Origin: a virus
Reading direction: 5' to 3' (one strand)
IMG/VR virus record: IMGVR_UViG_3300025728_000263
Location: 1 to 20,529 of that record
DNA: 20,529 nucleotides
This document shows, piece by piece, positions 1-7,439 of the stretch. The number at the start of each line of letters is the position of its first letter. Within the stretch, counting starts at the first letter, position 1. The notes under the pieces are model-generated. The model was not told where the DNA came from. It worked only from the letters and a program-made list of their open reading frames with translations, and searched no databases. The position numbers were made by a program, and so were the translations under genes.

Positions 1-2
1 GC

Positions 3-497
3 TCGGTGAAGGACGCGGTCAAAGGCGCGGACATCGTCACCACGGTCACCGCCGACAAAGCCTACGCAACCATTCTCACGCCCGAGATGATCGAGCCCGG
101 CATGCACATCAATGCGGTCGGCGGTGACTGCCCGGGTAAAACCGAACTGCACGCCGACATCCTGCGCAACGCCCGGGTCATCGTCGAATTCGAGCCGCAG
201 ACGCGCATTGAAGGCGACATTCAGCAACTGGCAGCCGACTCCCCGGTGATCGAGTTTTTCCGCATTGTGCAGGGTGAAGTCGCCGGGCGCGAAAACGATG
301 CTCAGGTGACGGTGTTCGATTCGGTGGGTTTTGCCCTGGAAGACTTTTCCTCACTGCGCTACCTGAAAGACCTGGCGCAGGCACAGCAAATCGGCCAGCG
401 CATCCACCTGGTACCGACGCCGGCCAACATCAAAAACCTCTTCCAACTGCTCGATCCGCAACCGGCCAAAACCGCGCGTCTGCGCACCGTCAGTTAA
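3..497 (+). CDS. ocd: Ornithine cyclodeaminase, C-terminal part (5' end outside window)
   Basis: The reading frame is open from the left edge and ends at TAA 495-497, giving about 164 residues, roughly the second half of a typical 350-residue member. Ornithine cyclodeaminase converts L-ornithine to L-proline and ammonia using bound NAD+ in the cytoplasm. The segment carries family-like stretches: INAVGGDCPGKTEL, a VFEP-like EFEPQTRIEGDIQQL and a DSVGFALEDFSSLRYL motif near the C-terminus. The GTG at position 6 reads as an internal valine, not a start. An amino-acid permease follows 127 bp downstream on the same strand, suggesting a shared amino-acid catabolism locus. The related mu-crystallin/alanine dehydrogenase branch cannot be excluded without the N-terminus. 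Confidence 0.85.
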   Translation, partial: SVKDAVKGADIVTTVTADKAYATILTPEMIEPGMHINAVGGDCPGKTELHADILRNARVIVEFEPQTRIEGDIQQLAADSPVIEFFRIVQGEVAGRENDAQVTVFDSVGFALEDFSSLRYLKDLAQAQQIGQRIHLVPTPANIKNLFQLLDPQPAKTARLRTVS

Positions 498-499
498 TC

Positions 500-536
500 G
501 GTCATGACCGCCCCCAAGCGACAGGGGGCGATTGAC
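500..536 (+). terminator. Stem-loop between ornithine cyclodeaminase and permease genes
   Basis: CGCCCCC (509-515) pairs with GGGGGCG (524-530) around an 8-nt loop, and outer GGTCA/TTGACC sequences can extend the pairing. It starts just after the upstream stop codon. No T-run follows, so it is a weak or factor-assisted terminator, or an mRNA 3'-end stabiliser. The permease could still be partly co-transcribed. Confidence 0.4.
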
Positions 537-624
537 CTTGTGATTAGCCGCTGCACCTCTAACAAGAACGCTCGACACCTACTTTCTGCCAAAACTCAAA
601 AACATAAAATCAAGAGGTTTTGCA

Positions 625-2040
625 ATGAAATCGACCCCTTCCGGGCTGCCTGAACAGCCCGCGCTGCAGCGCACGCTCAGCAATCGTCACATCCAGTTAA
701 TGGCCATGGGCGGCGCCATCGGTACCGGCCTGTTCATGGGTTCCGGGAAGATCATCGCGCTCTCCGGGACATCGATCATCCTCATCTACATGATCATCGG
801 TCTGTTCGTGTTTTTCGTCATGCGCGCCATGGGCGAAATGCTCCTGTCCAACCTCAACTTCAAAACCTTCGCCGACTTCGCCGGTGCCTACCTCGGCCCG
901 CGCGCGGCGTTCTTCCTCGGCTGGTCGTACTGGCTGAGCTGGAGCGTGGCGGTGATCGGCGATGCCGTCGTGGTCGGCGGCTTCTTCCAGTACTGGTTCC
1001 CCGACGTACCGGCGTGGATACCCGCCGTCGGCATGCTGGCAACCCTGTTCGCCCTCAACGTGCTGACCGTCAGGTTGTTCGGTGAGGTGGAATTCTGGTT
1101 CGCGATCATCAAAATCATTGCCGTCGTGACCCTGATCGGCGTCAGCACCGTGCTGATCGCCAGCTCCTTCGTCTCGCCCAGCGGGGTCACCGCGTCCCTG
1201 AGTCATTTGGTGGACAAACAGGCGGCGTTCCCCAACGGCTTGTTCGGCTTCTTCGCCGGATTTCAAATGGCGATCTTCTCCTTCGCCGGCACCGAGCTGA
1301 TCGGCACCGCCGCCGCTGAAACCCGCTCGCCGGAGAAAACCCTGCCCAAAGCGATCAACTCCATTCCGCTGCGGATCATCCTGTTCTACGTCCTCGCGCT
1401 GACCTGCATTATTGCCGTGACCTCATGGCAACAGGTTTCCCCGGTCAAAAGCCCCTTCGTCGAACTGTTCCTCGTCGCCGGGTTCCCCGCAGCGGCCGGC
1501 ATCGTCAACTTCGTGGTCCTGACCTCGGCGGCCTCCTCGGCCAACAGCGGCGTGTTCTCCTCGAGCCGCATGCTCTTCGGACTGGCCAATCAGGACAATG
1601 CGCCCGGCCTATTCCGCCGACTGTCGAGCAACAGCGTGCCGCTGCTGAGCCTGGCGTTCACCACGTTGTTGATGCTGGTCGGCGTGCTGGTGCTGTTCAT
1701 CGTGCCGGAAGTCATGACCGCATTCACCATCGTCTCCACCGTGTCGGCGATTCTGGTGATCTTCACCTGGTCGACCATCCTCGCGTCTTACATCGCCTAC
1801 CGGAAAAAACGTCCGGATCTGCATGCGAAGTCGGCTTACAAGATGCCCGGCGGCGTGCCGATGGCGTGGTTCTCGTTGGCGTTTTTGGGGTTTGTGCTGG
1901 GGTTGCTGGCGTTGCGGCCTGATACGCGGATTGCGCTGATGGTGATGCCGGGGTGGTTTGTCTGGTTGGGGATTGCTTACCAGTTGACGCGGTTGAGGAA
2001 GCCGAAATCTGCGGTTGAGTCGGCGGGGCAGTTTGGCTAG
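625..2040 (+). CDS. cycA: D-serine/D-alanine/glycine-type amino-acid permease (APC family, CycA-like)
   Basis: This 471-residue inner-membrane protein belongs to the amino acid-polyamine-organocation family, which couples amino-acid uptake to proton entry. The N-terminus has the family signature NRHIQLMAMGGAIGTGLFMG (about residues 21-40), followed by alternating hydrophobic segments consistent with 12 helices. FFAGFQMAIFSFAGTELIG, AINSIPLRIILFYV and FVVLTSAASSANSGVFSSSR closely resemble E. coli CycA as I remember it. AAGAGG lies 7 nt before ATG 625, and the length matches the family. The gene ends immediately before a strong terminator. Its position after ornithine cyclodeaminase suggests amino-acid scavenging. 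The exact substrate (D-alanine, D-serine, glycine, or another amino acid) is inferred only from similarity. Confidence 0.85.
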   Translation: MKSTPSGLPEQPALQRTLSNRHIQLMAMGGAIGTGLFMGSGKIIALSGTSIILIYMIIGLFVFFVMRAMGEMLLSNLNFKTFADFAGAYLGPRAAFFLGWSYWLSWSVAVIGDAVVVGGFFQYWFPDVPAWIPAVGMLATLFALNVLTVRLFGEVEFWFAIIKIIAVVTLIGVSTVLIASSFVSPSGVTASLSHLVDKQAAFPNGLFGFFAGFQMAIFSFAGTELIGTAAAETRSPEKTLPKAINSIPLRIILFYVLALTCIIAVTSWQQVSPVKSPFVELFLVAGFPAAAGIVNFVVLTSAASSANSGVFSSSRMLFGLANQDNAPGLFRRLSSNSVPLLSLAFTTLLMLVGVLVLFIVPEVMTAFTIVSTVSAILVIFTWSTILASYIAYRKKRPDLHAKSAYKMPGGVPMAWFSLAFLGFVLGLLALRPDTRIALMVMPGWFVWLGIAYQLTRLRKPKSAVESAGQFG

Positions 2041-2051
2041 ATCTGCAAGCG

Positions 2052-2080
2052 AAAGCCGTCACCTTAAGGTGACGGCTTTT
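2052..2080 (+). terminator. Rho-independent terminator, probably bidirectional
   Basis: Positions 2052-2079 form a perfect 28-bp palindrome (AAAGCCGTCACCTT and its complement, effective loop TTAA) 12 bp after the permease stop. TTTT follows on the plus strand and CTTTCG on the minus strand. It can end both the permease mRNA and the facing DUF6124 mRNA, which stops at 2127. Confidence 0.9.
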
Positions 2081-2126
2081 GGTTATCAGTGAACGAGCAT
2101 TTCACCTGCCCACGGCGGGACAGGCT

Positions 2127-2489
2127 TTACGCCTTCACCTCAACGTTATCCAACGCCTGATTCACCGCCAACTCCCCCAACATCACCACCTGCGCGATGC
2201 CCAACGCGGTTTTGCGGTGCGAGGGATCGAGTACTGCGGCGAAGTTGTTGAGCATTTCGGAAGCGGAACTCAGCGTTTCACTGGCATTGGCCAATAGGGA
2301 TTCCGAGTCGTACTTGGGGTTGGCGAGGTACATGCGCTCGGGCTCGTTGACGCTGGACATGATGTGGCCGGCGGGAAGGAGATAGTGATCGAGGGCGCGT
2401 TCGGCGGCTTCGTGGAGTTTTTTGGGGTTGAGGGATTCGTAGGGAGATGCGGGATCGGTTTCTGGTGGGTTGGGCGTTACTTTGAACAT
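2127..2489 (-). CDS. DUF6124 family protein
   Basis: This 120-residue soluble protein has no predicted membrane segment. It resembles a Pseudomonas-restricted family I know as DUF6124, with a conserved N-terminus (MFKVTPNPPETDPASPYES), then KKLHEAAERALDHYL and a helical, alanine-rich C-terminal half. Its function is unknown. The start at 2489 is supported by AGAGG about 8 nt upstream. It converges on the permease gene and shares its bidirectional terminator. Upstream lies more than 200 nt of sequence rich in inverted repeats, which could be a structured leader (separate entry). Confidence 0.8.
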   Translation of the reverse strand: MFKVTPNPPETDPASPYESLNPKKLHEAAERALDHYLLPAGHIMSSVNEPERMYLANPKYDSESLLANASETLSSASEMLNNFAAVLDPSHRKTALGIAQVVMLGELAVNQALDNVEVKA

Positions 2490-2520
2490 AGATGGAACCT
2501 CTAGCGCGATTACTAAAAGA

Positions 2521-2721
2521 AGCCATCACCCACGCTACCAAACGATGGGTGGCGGCCATACGCGGGTTGGTAGACCGGTCGCACTAGAACCCGGCGCCCA
2601 CGAATGGGCCCCACGCATGACCACCATGAAATCCGAGTCCTGGGAAAGCGACTGAAATTGGTGATGCGATGCATCTAGACACGAAGCGGGCTACCAAACC
2701 CGATCACTGGGTTTCAGTGAT
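2521..2721. other. Hairpin-rich region upstream of the DUF6124 gene (possible structured RNA or leader)
   Basis: On the plus strand, CACCCA (2527-2532) pairs with TGGGTG (2546-2551) and CGGG (2687-2690) pairs with CCCG (2699-2702). Each stem presents a loop containing CTACCAAA. Between them, TTGGTAG (2567-2573) is complementary to both loops. A 7-bp stem ATCACTG/CAGTGAT occupies 2703-2721, and GACCGGTC (2574-2581) is self-complementary. On the minus strand this would be the 5' leader of the DUF6124 mRNA; on the plus strand it could be a separate RNA. No coding sequence is convincing here. The repeated loop and a complementary partner suggest selected structure, but direction and function are unknown. 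Confidence 0.4.
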
Positions 2722-3094
2722 GTGTGGACGATAGAATCTGCGGGCTAGACGCACAAGCCGGGGGATTCTGTCTTAGGTGTAGGGGGAGGCGCAAGGTGGT
2801 GTAGGTCAGGGACTGCGACGGCAGGCTCCATTTAAACAAACGTGTTTTTTCTGTTTGGAAAGGATCTGCGAGCAAGGTGATCGATTCAATACAGAAAGCA
2901 CCCCGCTCCTTATTAAAGCGCTGTTCATCGTTCCGATGATGGATTGGGTATAGCCAGCCGTTAGCCCCCCGGCCAGCCTAGCTCATCCCTCGAAAATAAA
3001 TCGCTTTGTAGCAATTTCTAAGCATGAAGAAATTCCCGCCTACAGATTGCACAATCCGTACTATGCTTTTTCTATTTCGGAAGGAATCGATGCT
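2722..3094. other. Non-coding interval at the left edge of the accessory region
   Basis: No convincing gene, tRNA or terminator is visible. The sequence becomes richer in A+T towards 3000-3060, marking the change from core chromosome to accessory DNA. No attachment-site repeat could be identified by eye. An in-frame ATG at 3047 precedes the small gene starting at 3095 but has no ribosome binding site. Confidence 0.5.
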
Positions 3095-3307
3095 ATGTCA
3101 GACGAATATTCGCTATCGGATGTGCTGGAGAGGATGTACCAGAATCAGCTCGGTCTGGAAGCAGCACTAATGGAGCTAACGCTTCATGCTGAACAGCAAG
3201 GTTTGGCTGAAATCGGAGACAACATTCGGAGCGCCTTGTGGAAGATTGGCGAAAACGCTGGATACATTAAGCAGGGGCTAGCCAAGCTGAAAGCTTCAGA
3301 AGGCTGA
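3095..3307 (+). CDS. Small acidic helical protein of unknown function
   Basis: This 70-residue protein begins MSDEYSLSDVLERMYQNQ. ATG 3095 is preferred to ATG 3047 because GGAAGGAA (3079-3086) sits about 8 nt before it. It is acidic and predicted largely alpha-helical (LGLEAALMELTLHAEQQGL and IRSALWKIGENAGYIKQGL), with no cysteines or membrane segment. Similar small proteins occur in Pseudomonas genomes as far as I recall, without assigned function. Its stop codon directly abuts the stop of the opposite-strand gene, with no base between. Size and composition would suit an antitoxin or regulatory partner, but nothing here shows that. Confidence 0.6.
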   Translation: MSDEYSLSDVLERMYQNQLGLEAALMELTLHAEQQGLAEIGDNIRSALWKIGENAGYIKQGLAKLKASEG

Positions 3308-3538
3308 TTAGATTCGTATCACCTCGATCGACTCTAGATTATTTCGTAACGCATCCTTTCGTTCGCTTTCAGCCCAGATTGTGTAAAAACGCAGACCTCG
3401 TTTGGAAGTGTGCGTTGCTACATAAAATCTGCTAGCGGCCGAAGATCCTACCTTTCTAGTCACTTTGCCTTGACCGTCCACATCTGATCGATTCCTGTCG
3501 TGAAACTTTGGATCAGCAAATCCCGCCGTATACCCCAT
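3308..3538 (-). CDS. Small basic hypothetical protein
   Basis: This is an open frame of 76 residues, basic overall (KVTRKVGSSAASRFYVATH, KRGLRFYTIWAESERKDALR) and ending in a strand-like ESIEVIRI. I do not recognise a family. The ATG at 3538 has no good ribosome binding site, so the true start could be internal, or the frame may be a remnant. The stop TAA (3310-3308) abuts the stop of the plus-strand gene ending at 3307. The amino-acid pattern, with mixed charged and aromatic residues, looks more like a real protein than a shadow frame, but support is limited. Confidence 0.4.
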   Translation of the reverse strand: MGYTAGFADPKFHDRNRSDVDGQGKVTRKVGSSAASRFYVATHTSKRGLRFYTIWAESERKDALRNNLESIEVIRI

Positions 3539-3668
3539 CCAGGTGCCGCAGGCACATTCGCTAAACGAACTCTCCTATGCCATTTCAGCCTTGCTGTGGA
3601 AAAAGCTGCCATGCATGATGGCAAACCGTCCAACTAATCGTAATGCGTGCTAGACAAAAGGCCTCTAA

Positions 3669-4478
3669 ATGGATCTCCACCACTACACAGATGTTAATGG
3701 CCTAACCGGTATCATACAGAGGCAAGCGTTATGGGCTACCGACATAGGCTTTTTAAATGACTCTCAAGAGATGTTTGCAGGAATCGATCTAATCCAAAGA
3801 AGGTGTGCTGTTATGAGCACGATCGAGATCCCGTACGAACCACTCCAGAGCGCAGTGAGGCGATTCTACGAAAAGATTCCAGAGTTCGTTCAAAATAATC
3901 TAACGAAAAGAAATACTTATATTATCTCGTTTTCAAGAGCTGGCGATAATTTACGACAGTGGATGTCTTACTGCCCTAAAAACGCAGGTTATTCGGTAGA
4001 ATTTGACTCAGAAAAAATACTTATAGACGGAAATATAGAACGTGAAAAGAAAGTAGTCAGCCGACTTGAAGAGGTGGACTACCACGAAGAAAAAATCAAC
4101 GAAATTTTGGCATTAAAAGATATTATGAGCTCTATGGATGCGACATCCATTAATATCAAAAGAGCCATGACGAAGCTAGCCAATGAACTATTTTTCCATG
4201 TCTGCGCTGTAAAGCCTAAAGAATTTTATGATGAGCAGGAAACTAGACTGGTCATTCAGTCAACATTGGACAAGAGTCACGATGTCAACTTTCGAACTAG
4301 AGCTGGCGTAATAATTCCCTATTTTGAGTATCCCACCCAAAATTTATGGATCAAAGAAATTACCATCGGCCCAAACATCAATATGTCGCTCGCCCGAAAG
4401 GGGTTAGAGACGTTTCTGGAAAAACACTCTATCACTTGCAAAATTCGGGAAAGTAAGTGCTCCTTGAGAAGTTTCTGA
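3669..4478 (+). CDS. DUF2971 domain protein
   Basis: This 269-residue protein fits DUF2971. The N-terminus MDLHHYTDVNGLTGIIQ is followed by ALWATDIGFLNDSQEMF (about residues 20-36), then ISFSRAGDNLRQWMSYC (about 95-111), GYSVEFD, and VKPKEFYDEQETRLVIQS in the second half. AAAAGG lies about 7 nt before ATG 3669. The domain has no experimentally fixed role that I can state. The N-terminal H-Y-T and later conserved glutamate arrangement resembles that of ADP-ribosyltransferase-fold proteins, which is inference only. The gene is AT-rich and ends tail-to-tail with the SIR2-STAND gene, so the two are not one operon. Such genes are common on mobile and defence-rich islands. Confidence 0.75.
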   Translation: MDLHHYTDVNGLTGIIQRQALWATDIGFLNDSQEMFAGIDLIQRRCAVMSTIEIPYEPLQSAVRRFYEKIPEFVQNNLTKRNTYIISFSRAGDNLRQWMSYCPKNAGYSVEFDSEKILIDGNIEREKKVVSRLEEVDYHEEKINEILALKDIMSSMDATSINIKRAMTKLANELFFHVCAVKPKEFYDEQETRLVIQSTLDKSHDVNFRTRAGVIIPYFEYPTQNLWIKEITIGPNINMSLARKGLETFLEKHSITCKIRESKCSLRSF

Positions 4479-4802
4479 ATGCACGACCATCTCGACTTCA
4501 GCACTGCTGGAGTCGAAACTCGTTCCAAAGACAGACTACCCGGCCGCTGCCAACCCTACGCACTCAATTCATTAATTGCACACTATTGATTAATTTCTTC
4601 CCTCTGCGAAGGGCAGCATTTGGTCGAAATCGGTTGTTCATGAATGCCTGCTTTTGACCAATTGCTTTAATCAGTGAGGCCCGGTAGGGAGGTGTCGCTC
4701 AACTCGGTTTCGTTGTAGGACTGGACGGGCGATTCTAATTTGTGACCAGAGCGGGGATCATCATCCTCGCTCTGTAGTAGCTGAATGTGTTTCTGCCGTA
4801 GA
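4479..4802. other. Convergent intergenic region with one long hairpin
   Basis: No convincing gene lies between the two convergent stop codons. The main element is a 12-bp stem, 4747-4758 with 4763-4774 (one G-T pair, loop CATC), about 30 bp beyond the stop of the SIR2 gene. It has no T-run on either strand, so it is at best a weak terminator or an mRNA 3'-end structure. Confidence 0.5.
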
Positions 4803-7115
4803 TTAATGCAGATGCTGTTGAAGCGTTTTGATAGTGTCTTTATTTAAAAGGGTGAAATGATTGCTATGGCTAAACAATGCATCAAGAGCCATCCTTATCG
4901 AATGCTTATTTGATCTGTAGTGAGATTTTATTTTGTCAAGGTGTGATTTGTTGTTCAGATAGTTTTCAAACGACTCCATAAATACTAAAAGCATGTCAGG
5001 AAAAATCTCAGAATTCTGAGTGCGTTCGTATTTCTTACACAGAAGTTGCCCTAGTATGAGAGTGGCGCTGTAGTACGTATTTGTCTTTTTGCCGTTGTCG
5101 TCAATGCGGATCTTTCGACAGCAGTGAATTCCATGGTCAAGTTCATCGCTGCTTTTTCCGGCCATTAACTCGCACTTTGCCATCTGAAGCCAGTAGTGTG
5201 GAATTTTATTGTAATCACCATGAAGATTGCTGTAAATCTCACGAATCAACTTAGCGGCACCACTTGAGAAAATCTCGTTTAACTTATCGAATCGAATTAA
5301 CGAATTGGCAGTCTCTTGATGACCGCTTTTCAAAAGAGTAGAGACGAGGCGGGCAGTATAATCAACTACAGATTTAGCGCTTGTTCGCGAGGCGTTTTTC
5401 AGTATGGTAAACAACCAGGGCTTGGAGTTACATACAATAATTTCGCCTCCGCCTCCTGACAAATGCTCGCTTTCAAATATTATTTCATACTTGGCAGTGA
5501 AGTGCGAGACATCAAACCCCGGATCGATACTAGTAAGTTGATTGGAGGTTGCCTTGTCGAACGCAGCCGTCAGTAAGCAAATATTGAAAAGCTCTTCATT
5601 GAGGTGGCGATCAAAGAGCTTAGAACTTTTGATTTGACTCTTGTACTCCTCATAAATTCGATAGGAGAAATCCAGCAGACTCTCTCCAAGATTATAATTC
5701 GGCAAACCTAAATTATTTAGGCGCTCCGTGTAACCCGCTGCTTCATTAGTAGATAGGCCGGGTGCTAATTTAATAGTGTGAAATCTAACATTACCGCGAT
5801 CTAGCGAGGGTCTATATTGTTCGAAGTCCGACTTGGAAAAACTGAACACTAGCCTGTTTGTGTGTGAGGTTCTAAGCTTTAATATCTCCTTAAAATCTTC
5901 GTGACCGATACTATTTGTATCAAAAATAAACATGGAATGTTCATTTTTTTCTATAAGAGATTTAAGTTTTGGCGAGTACGTTTCACTGGATGATAAGAAA
6001 TAGGTGTTGTACTCAGTGAATTCTCTGAACACCTCAAGTAAGGCAGTTGTTTTTCCCGAGAATCGTCTCCCGACTATGGCAGTGTATCTGTTGCTTGAGA
6101 TTTTGCTGCGATTTTTTTCTATGAGTTCGCGTGCGATCGTGATTTCGGGAAGTAAGGCAACTCGTTTACCTGAGACACTATGAAATATAGGACCTCCCTT
6201 CGCGATGTATTGAACAATATCGCTTTTGATTGTAGGGTTGATCTCAATTTCAAGATTTTGCAATCTTGGCTCTGGCGCAATATCTTTTAAATTTTCATGT
6301 AGCCACGTGTAGATTTCATCGTATTTGGAAAATTTTATTATTGTCTTGATACCGTAGTCTTGCAAGGCCATTTCCGACTCAATATCTATATCGCCCACCT
6401 TTAAGAATATTGATCGTGAAAAGGTATAATCTTTTGCTAGATTCTGGAGATCAACCTCGGCATCAAGACTGCAACCAATGAAAAGCATAGAGCCATTTTT
6501 TGCAAAATCTCTTAGCATAGAAAGAGTGGATGCATTACTGGAAATACTCTCCGCATAGTCTTTCCATGTAAATATAAGCTTTGTATCTTCGTAAATTAGA
6601 TATTCAGAAATATCACCATGAATCTTAAACAAGCACTTTGCAGCGCTGGCACGCTCTACCGAAATTTGGCGATACGGAAGCACTTTGGTGAGATCGAGGC
6701 GGTGAGTTTCAATAGCGTCATCAACATTGAATGTGAATATGTGCGGCCAGTCCAAGTTAAGTAGACTAGCTTTTGGGGCTGGTAGTTTAACCTTGGAAAA
6801 AACTGCTTCAAAATAGTTTCTCGATGTTTTTGGCGGTATAAAATCCGGCCTCGCTATTAGCCCAAAACAGCTTTTTAGTGAAGAAATATTATTGATTTGC
6901 AATTTGCGCTCTTCGGTTACATCACTCTTCGTTAACGCAAGCTTTTTAATGCCGCTGACTAATGCTTTAGCGTCGGGCACTTTTGATTTAAATGACACGC
7001 AATCTTTGGTAAATCCTGAACCGATGAACGGGATCAACTCAGAACGCCGGTAATATGATTGCACTAGTTCAATTGCGCGAGGATCCGTATTATCAATGAC
7101 TTCCAAATCTTGCAT
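4803..7115 (-). CDS. SIR2-like NADase fused to STAND-type P-loop NTPase (putative anti-phage defence protein)
   Basis: This 770-residue protein has an N-terminal SIR2-like domain (about 15-280): FIGSGF (30-35), TFNVDD with N130 and D132 in the TxNxD position, KIHGD with H166 as the catalytic-type histidine, and GCSLD (214-218). The NAD-binding and catalytic positions therefore look intact. A P-loop NTPase follows, with Walker A GRRFSGKT (348-355) and a Walker B-like MFIFD ending at D398. The C-terminal 300 residues are mostly helical and may be a sensor. SIR2-STAND proteins such as Avs5 deplete NAD+ when a phage component is sensed, causing abortive infection; function here is inferred from that architecture. 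AAGGACAG precedes ATG 7115. Base composition is AT-rich compared with the phage genes, suggesting independent acquisition. Assignment to Avs5 or another SIR2 class needs a profile comparison. Confidence 0.8.
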   Translation of the reverse strand: MQDLEVIDNTDPRAIELVQSYYRRSELIPFIGSGFTKDCVSFKSKVPDAKALVSGIKKLALTKSDVTEERKLQINNISSLKSCFGLIARPDFIPPKTSRNYFEAVFSKVKLPAPKASLLNLDWPHIFTFNVDDAIETHRLDLTKVLPYRQISVERASAAKCLFKIHGDISEYLIYEDTKLIFTWKDYAESISSNASTLSMLRDFAKNGSMLFIGCSLDAEVDLQNLAKDYTFSRSIFLKVGDIDIESEMALQDYGIKTIIKFSKYDEIYTWLHENLKDIAPEPRLQNLEIEINPTIKSDIVQYIAKGGPIFHSVSGKRVALLPEITIARELIEKNRSKISSNRYTAIVGRRFSGKTTALLEVFREFTEYNTYFLSSSETYSPKLKSLIEKNEHSMFIFDTNSIGHEDFKEILKLRTSHTNRLVFSFSKSDFEQYRPSLDRGNVRFHTIKLAPGLSTNEAAGYTERLNNLGLPNYNLGESLLDFSYRIYEEYKSQIKSSKLFDRHLNEELFNICLLTAAFDKATSNQLTSIDPGFDVSHFTAKYEIIFESEHLSGGGGEIIVCNSKPWLFTILKNASRTSAKSVVDYTARLVSTLLKSGHQETANSLIRFDKLNEIFSSGAAKLIREIYSNLHGDYNKIPHYWLQMAKCELMAGKSSDELDHGIHCCRKIRIDDNGKKTNTYYSATLILGQLLCKKYERTQNSEIFPDMLLVFMESFENYLNNKSHLDKIKSHYRSNKHSIRMALDALFSHSNHFTLLNKDTIKTLQQHLH

Positions 7116-7439
7116 AACTGTCCTTAAATTATTAGCATCAAAGAGCCATCATAAAGAAATCTTAGTCTTGATGCGATGCTGTGTAGGCATACAGGCGACA
7201 CCACGCTTGCTAACTGAAAGTCTCTCGGTATCGCCGCGGCTAAAATCTGGTACGTTTTCTGTCGACGTCTTCTGTCGTTTGAGCGCTCTGGTAGTAAGCG
7301 TACCTGGCTCCTGTTTTTTGGTTGGGATCATCAAAGTCATCACATCCGGCACGCGAACGCCATGCGAGCCGTCGAGTTATTGTGTTCCTATCTACCTTTT
7401 CAAATTCCACAACTCGTGCGCTGACACTTACCGGTTTTC
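7116..7439. other. Intergenic region between SIR2-STAND and methylase genes
   Basis: This holds the upstream region of the SIR2-STAND gene and the downstream region of the methylase gene. Short minus-strand frames exist (7149-7352, and a second one stopping at 7240), but none has a convincing start with a ribosome binding site and I recognise no family. It may contain decayed coding sequence. AT-rich DNA just before 7115 would suit a promoter, but I cannot place defined -35/-10 boxes. Confidence 0.45.

Noticed and set aside
697-1266. Minus-strand open frame opposite the permease
   Set aside because: A highly charged, His/Asp/Glu-rich product is the usual antisense reflection of a GC-rich membrane protein gene.
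2521-2721. CRISPR array or insertion sequence ends
   Set aside because: The repeated loop motif is short, occurs only twice with irregular spacing, and no transposase or cas gene is present.
2490-3094. tRNA gene or prophage attachment repeat at the left island edge
   Set aside because: No cloverleaf and no direct repeat could be identified by eye, and the other end of the element lies outside the window.
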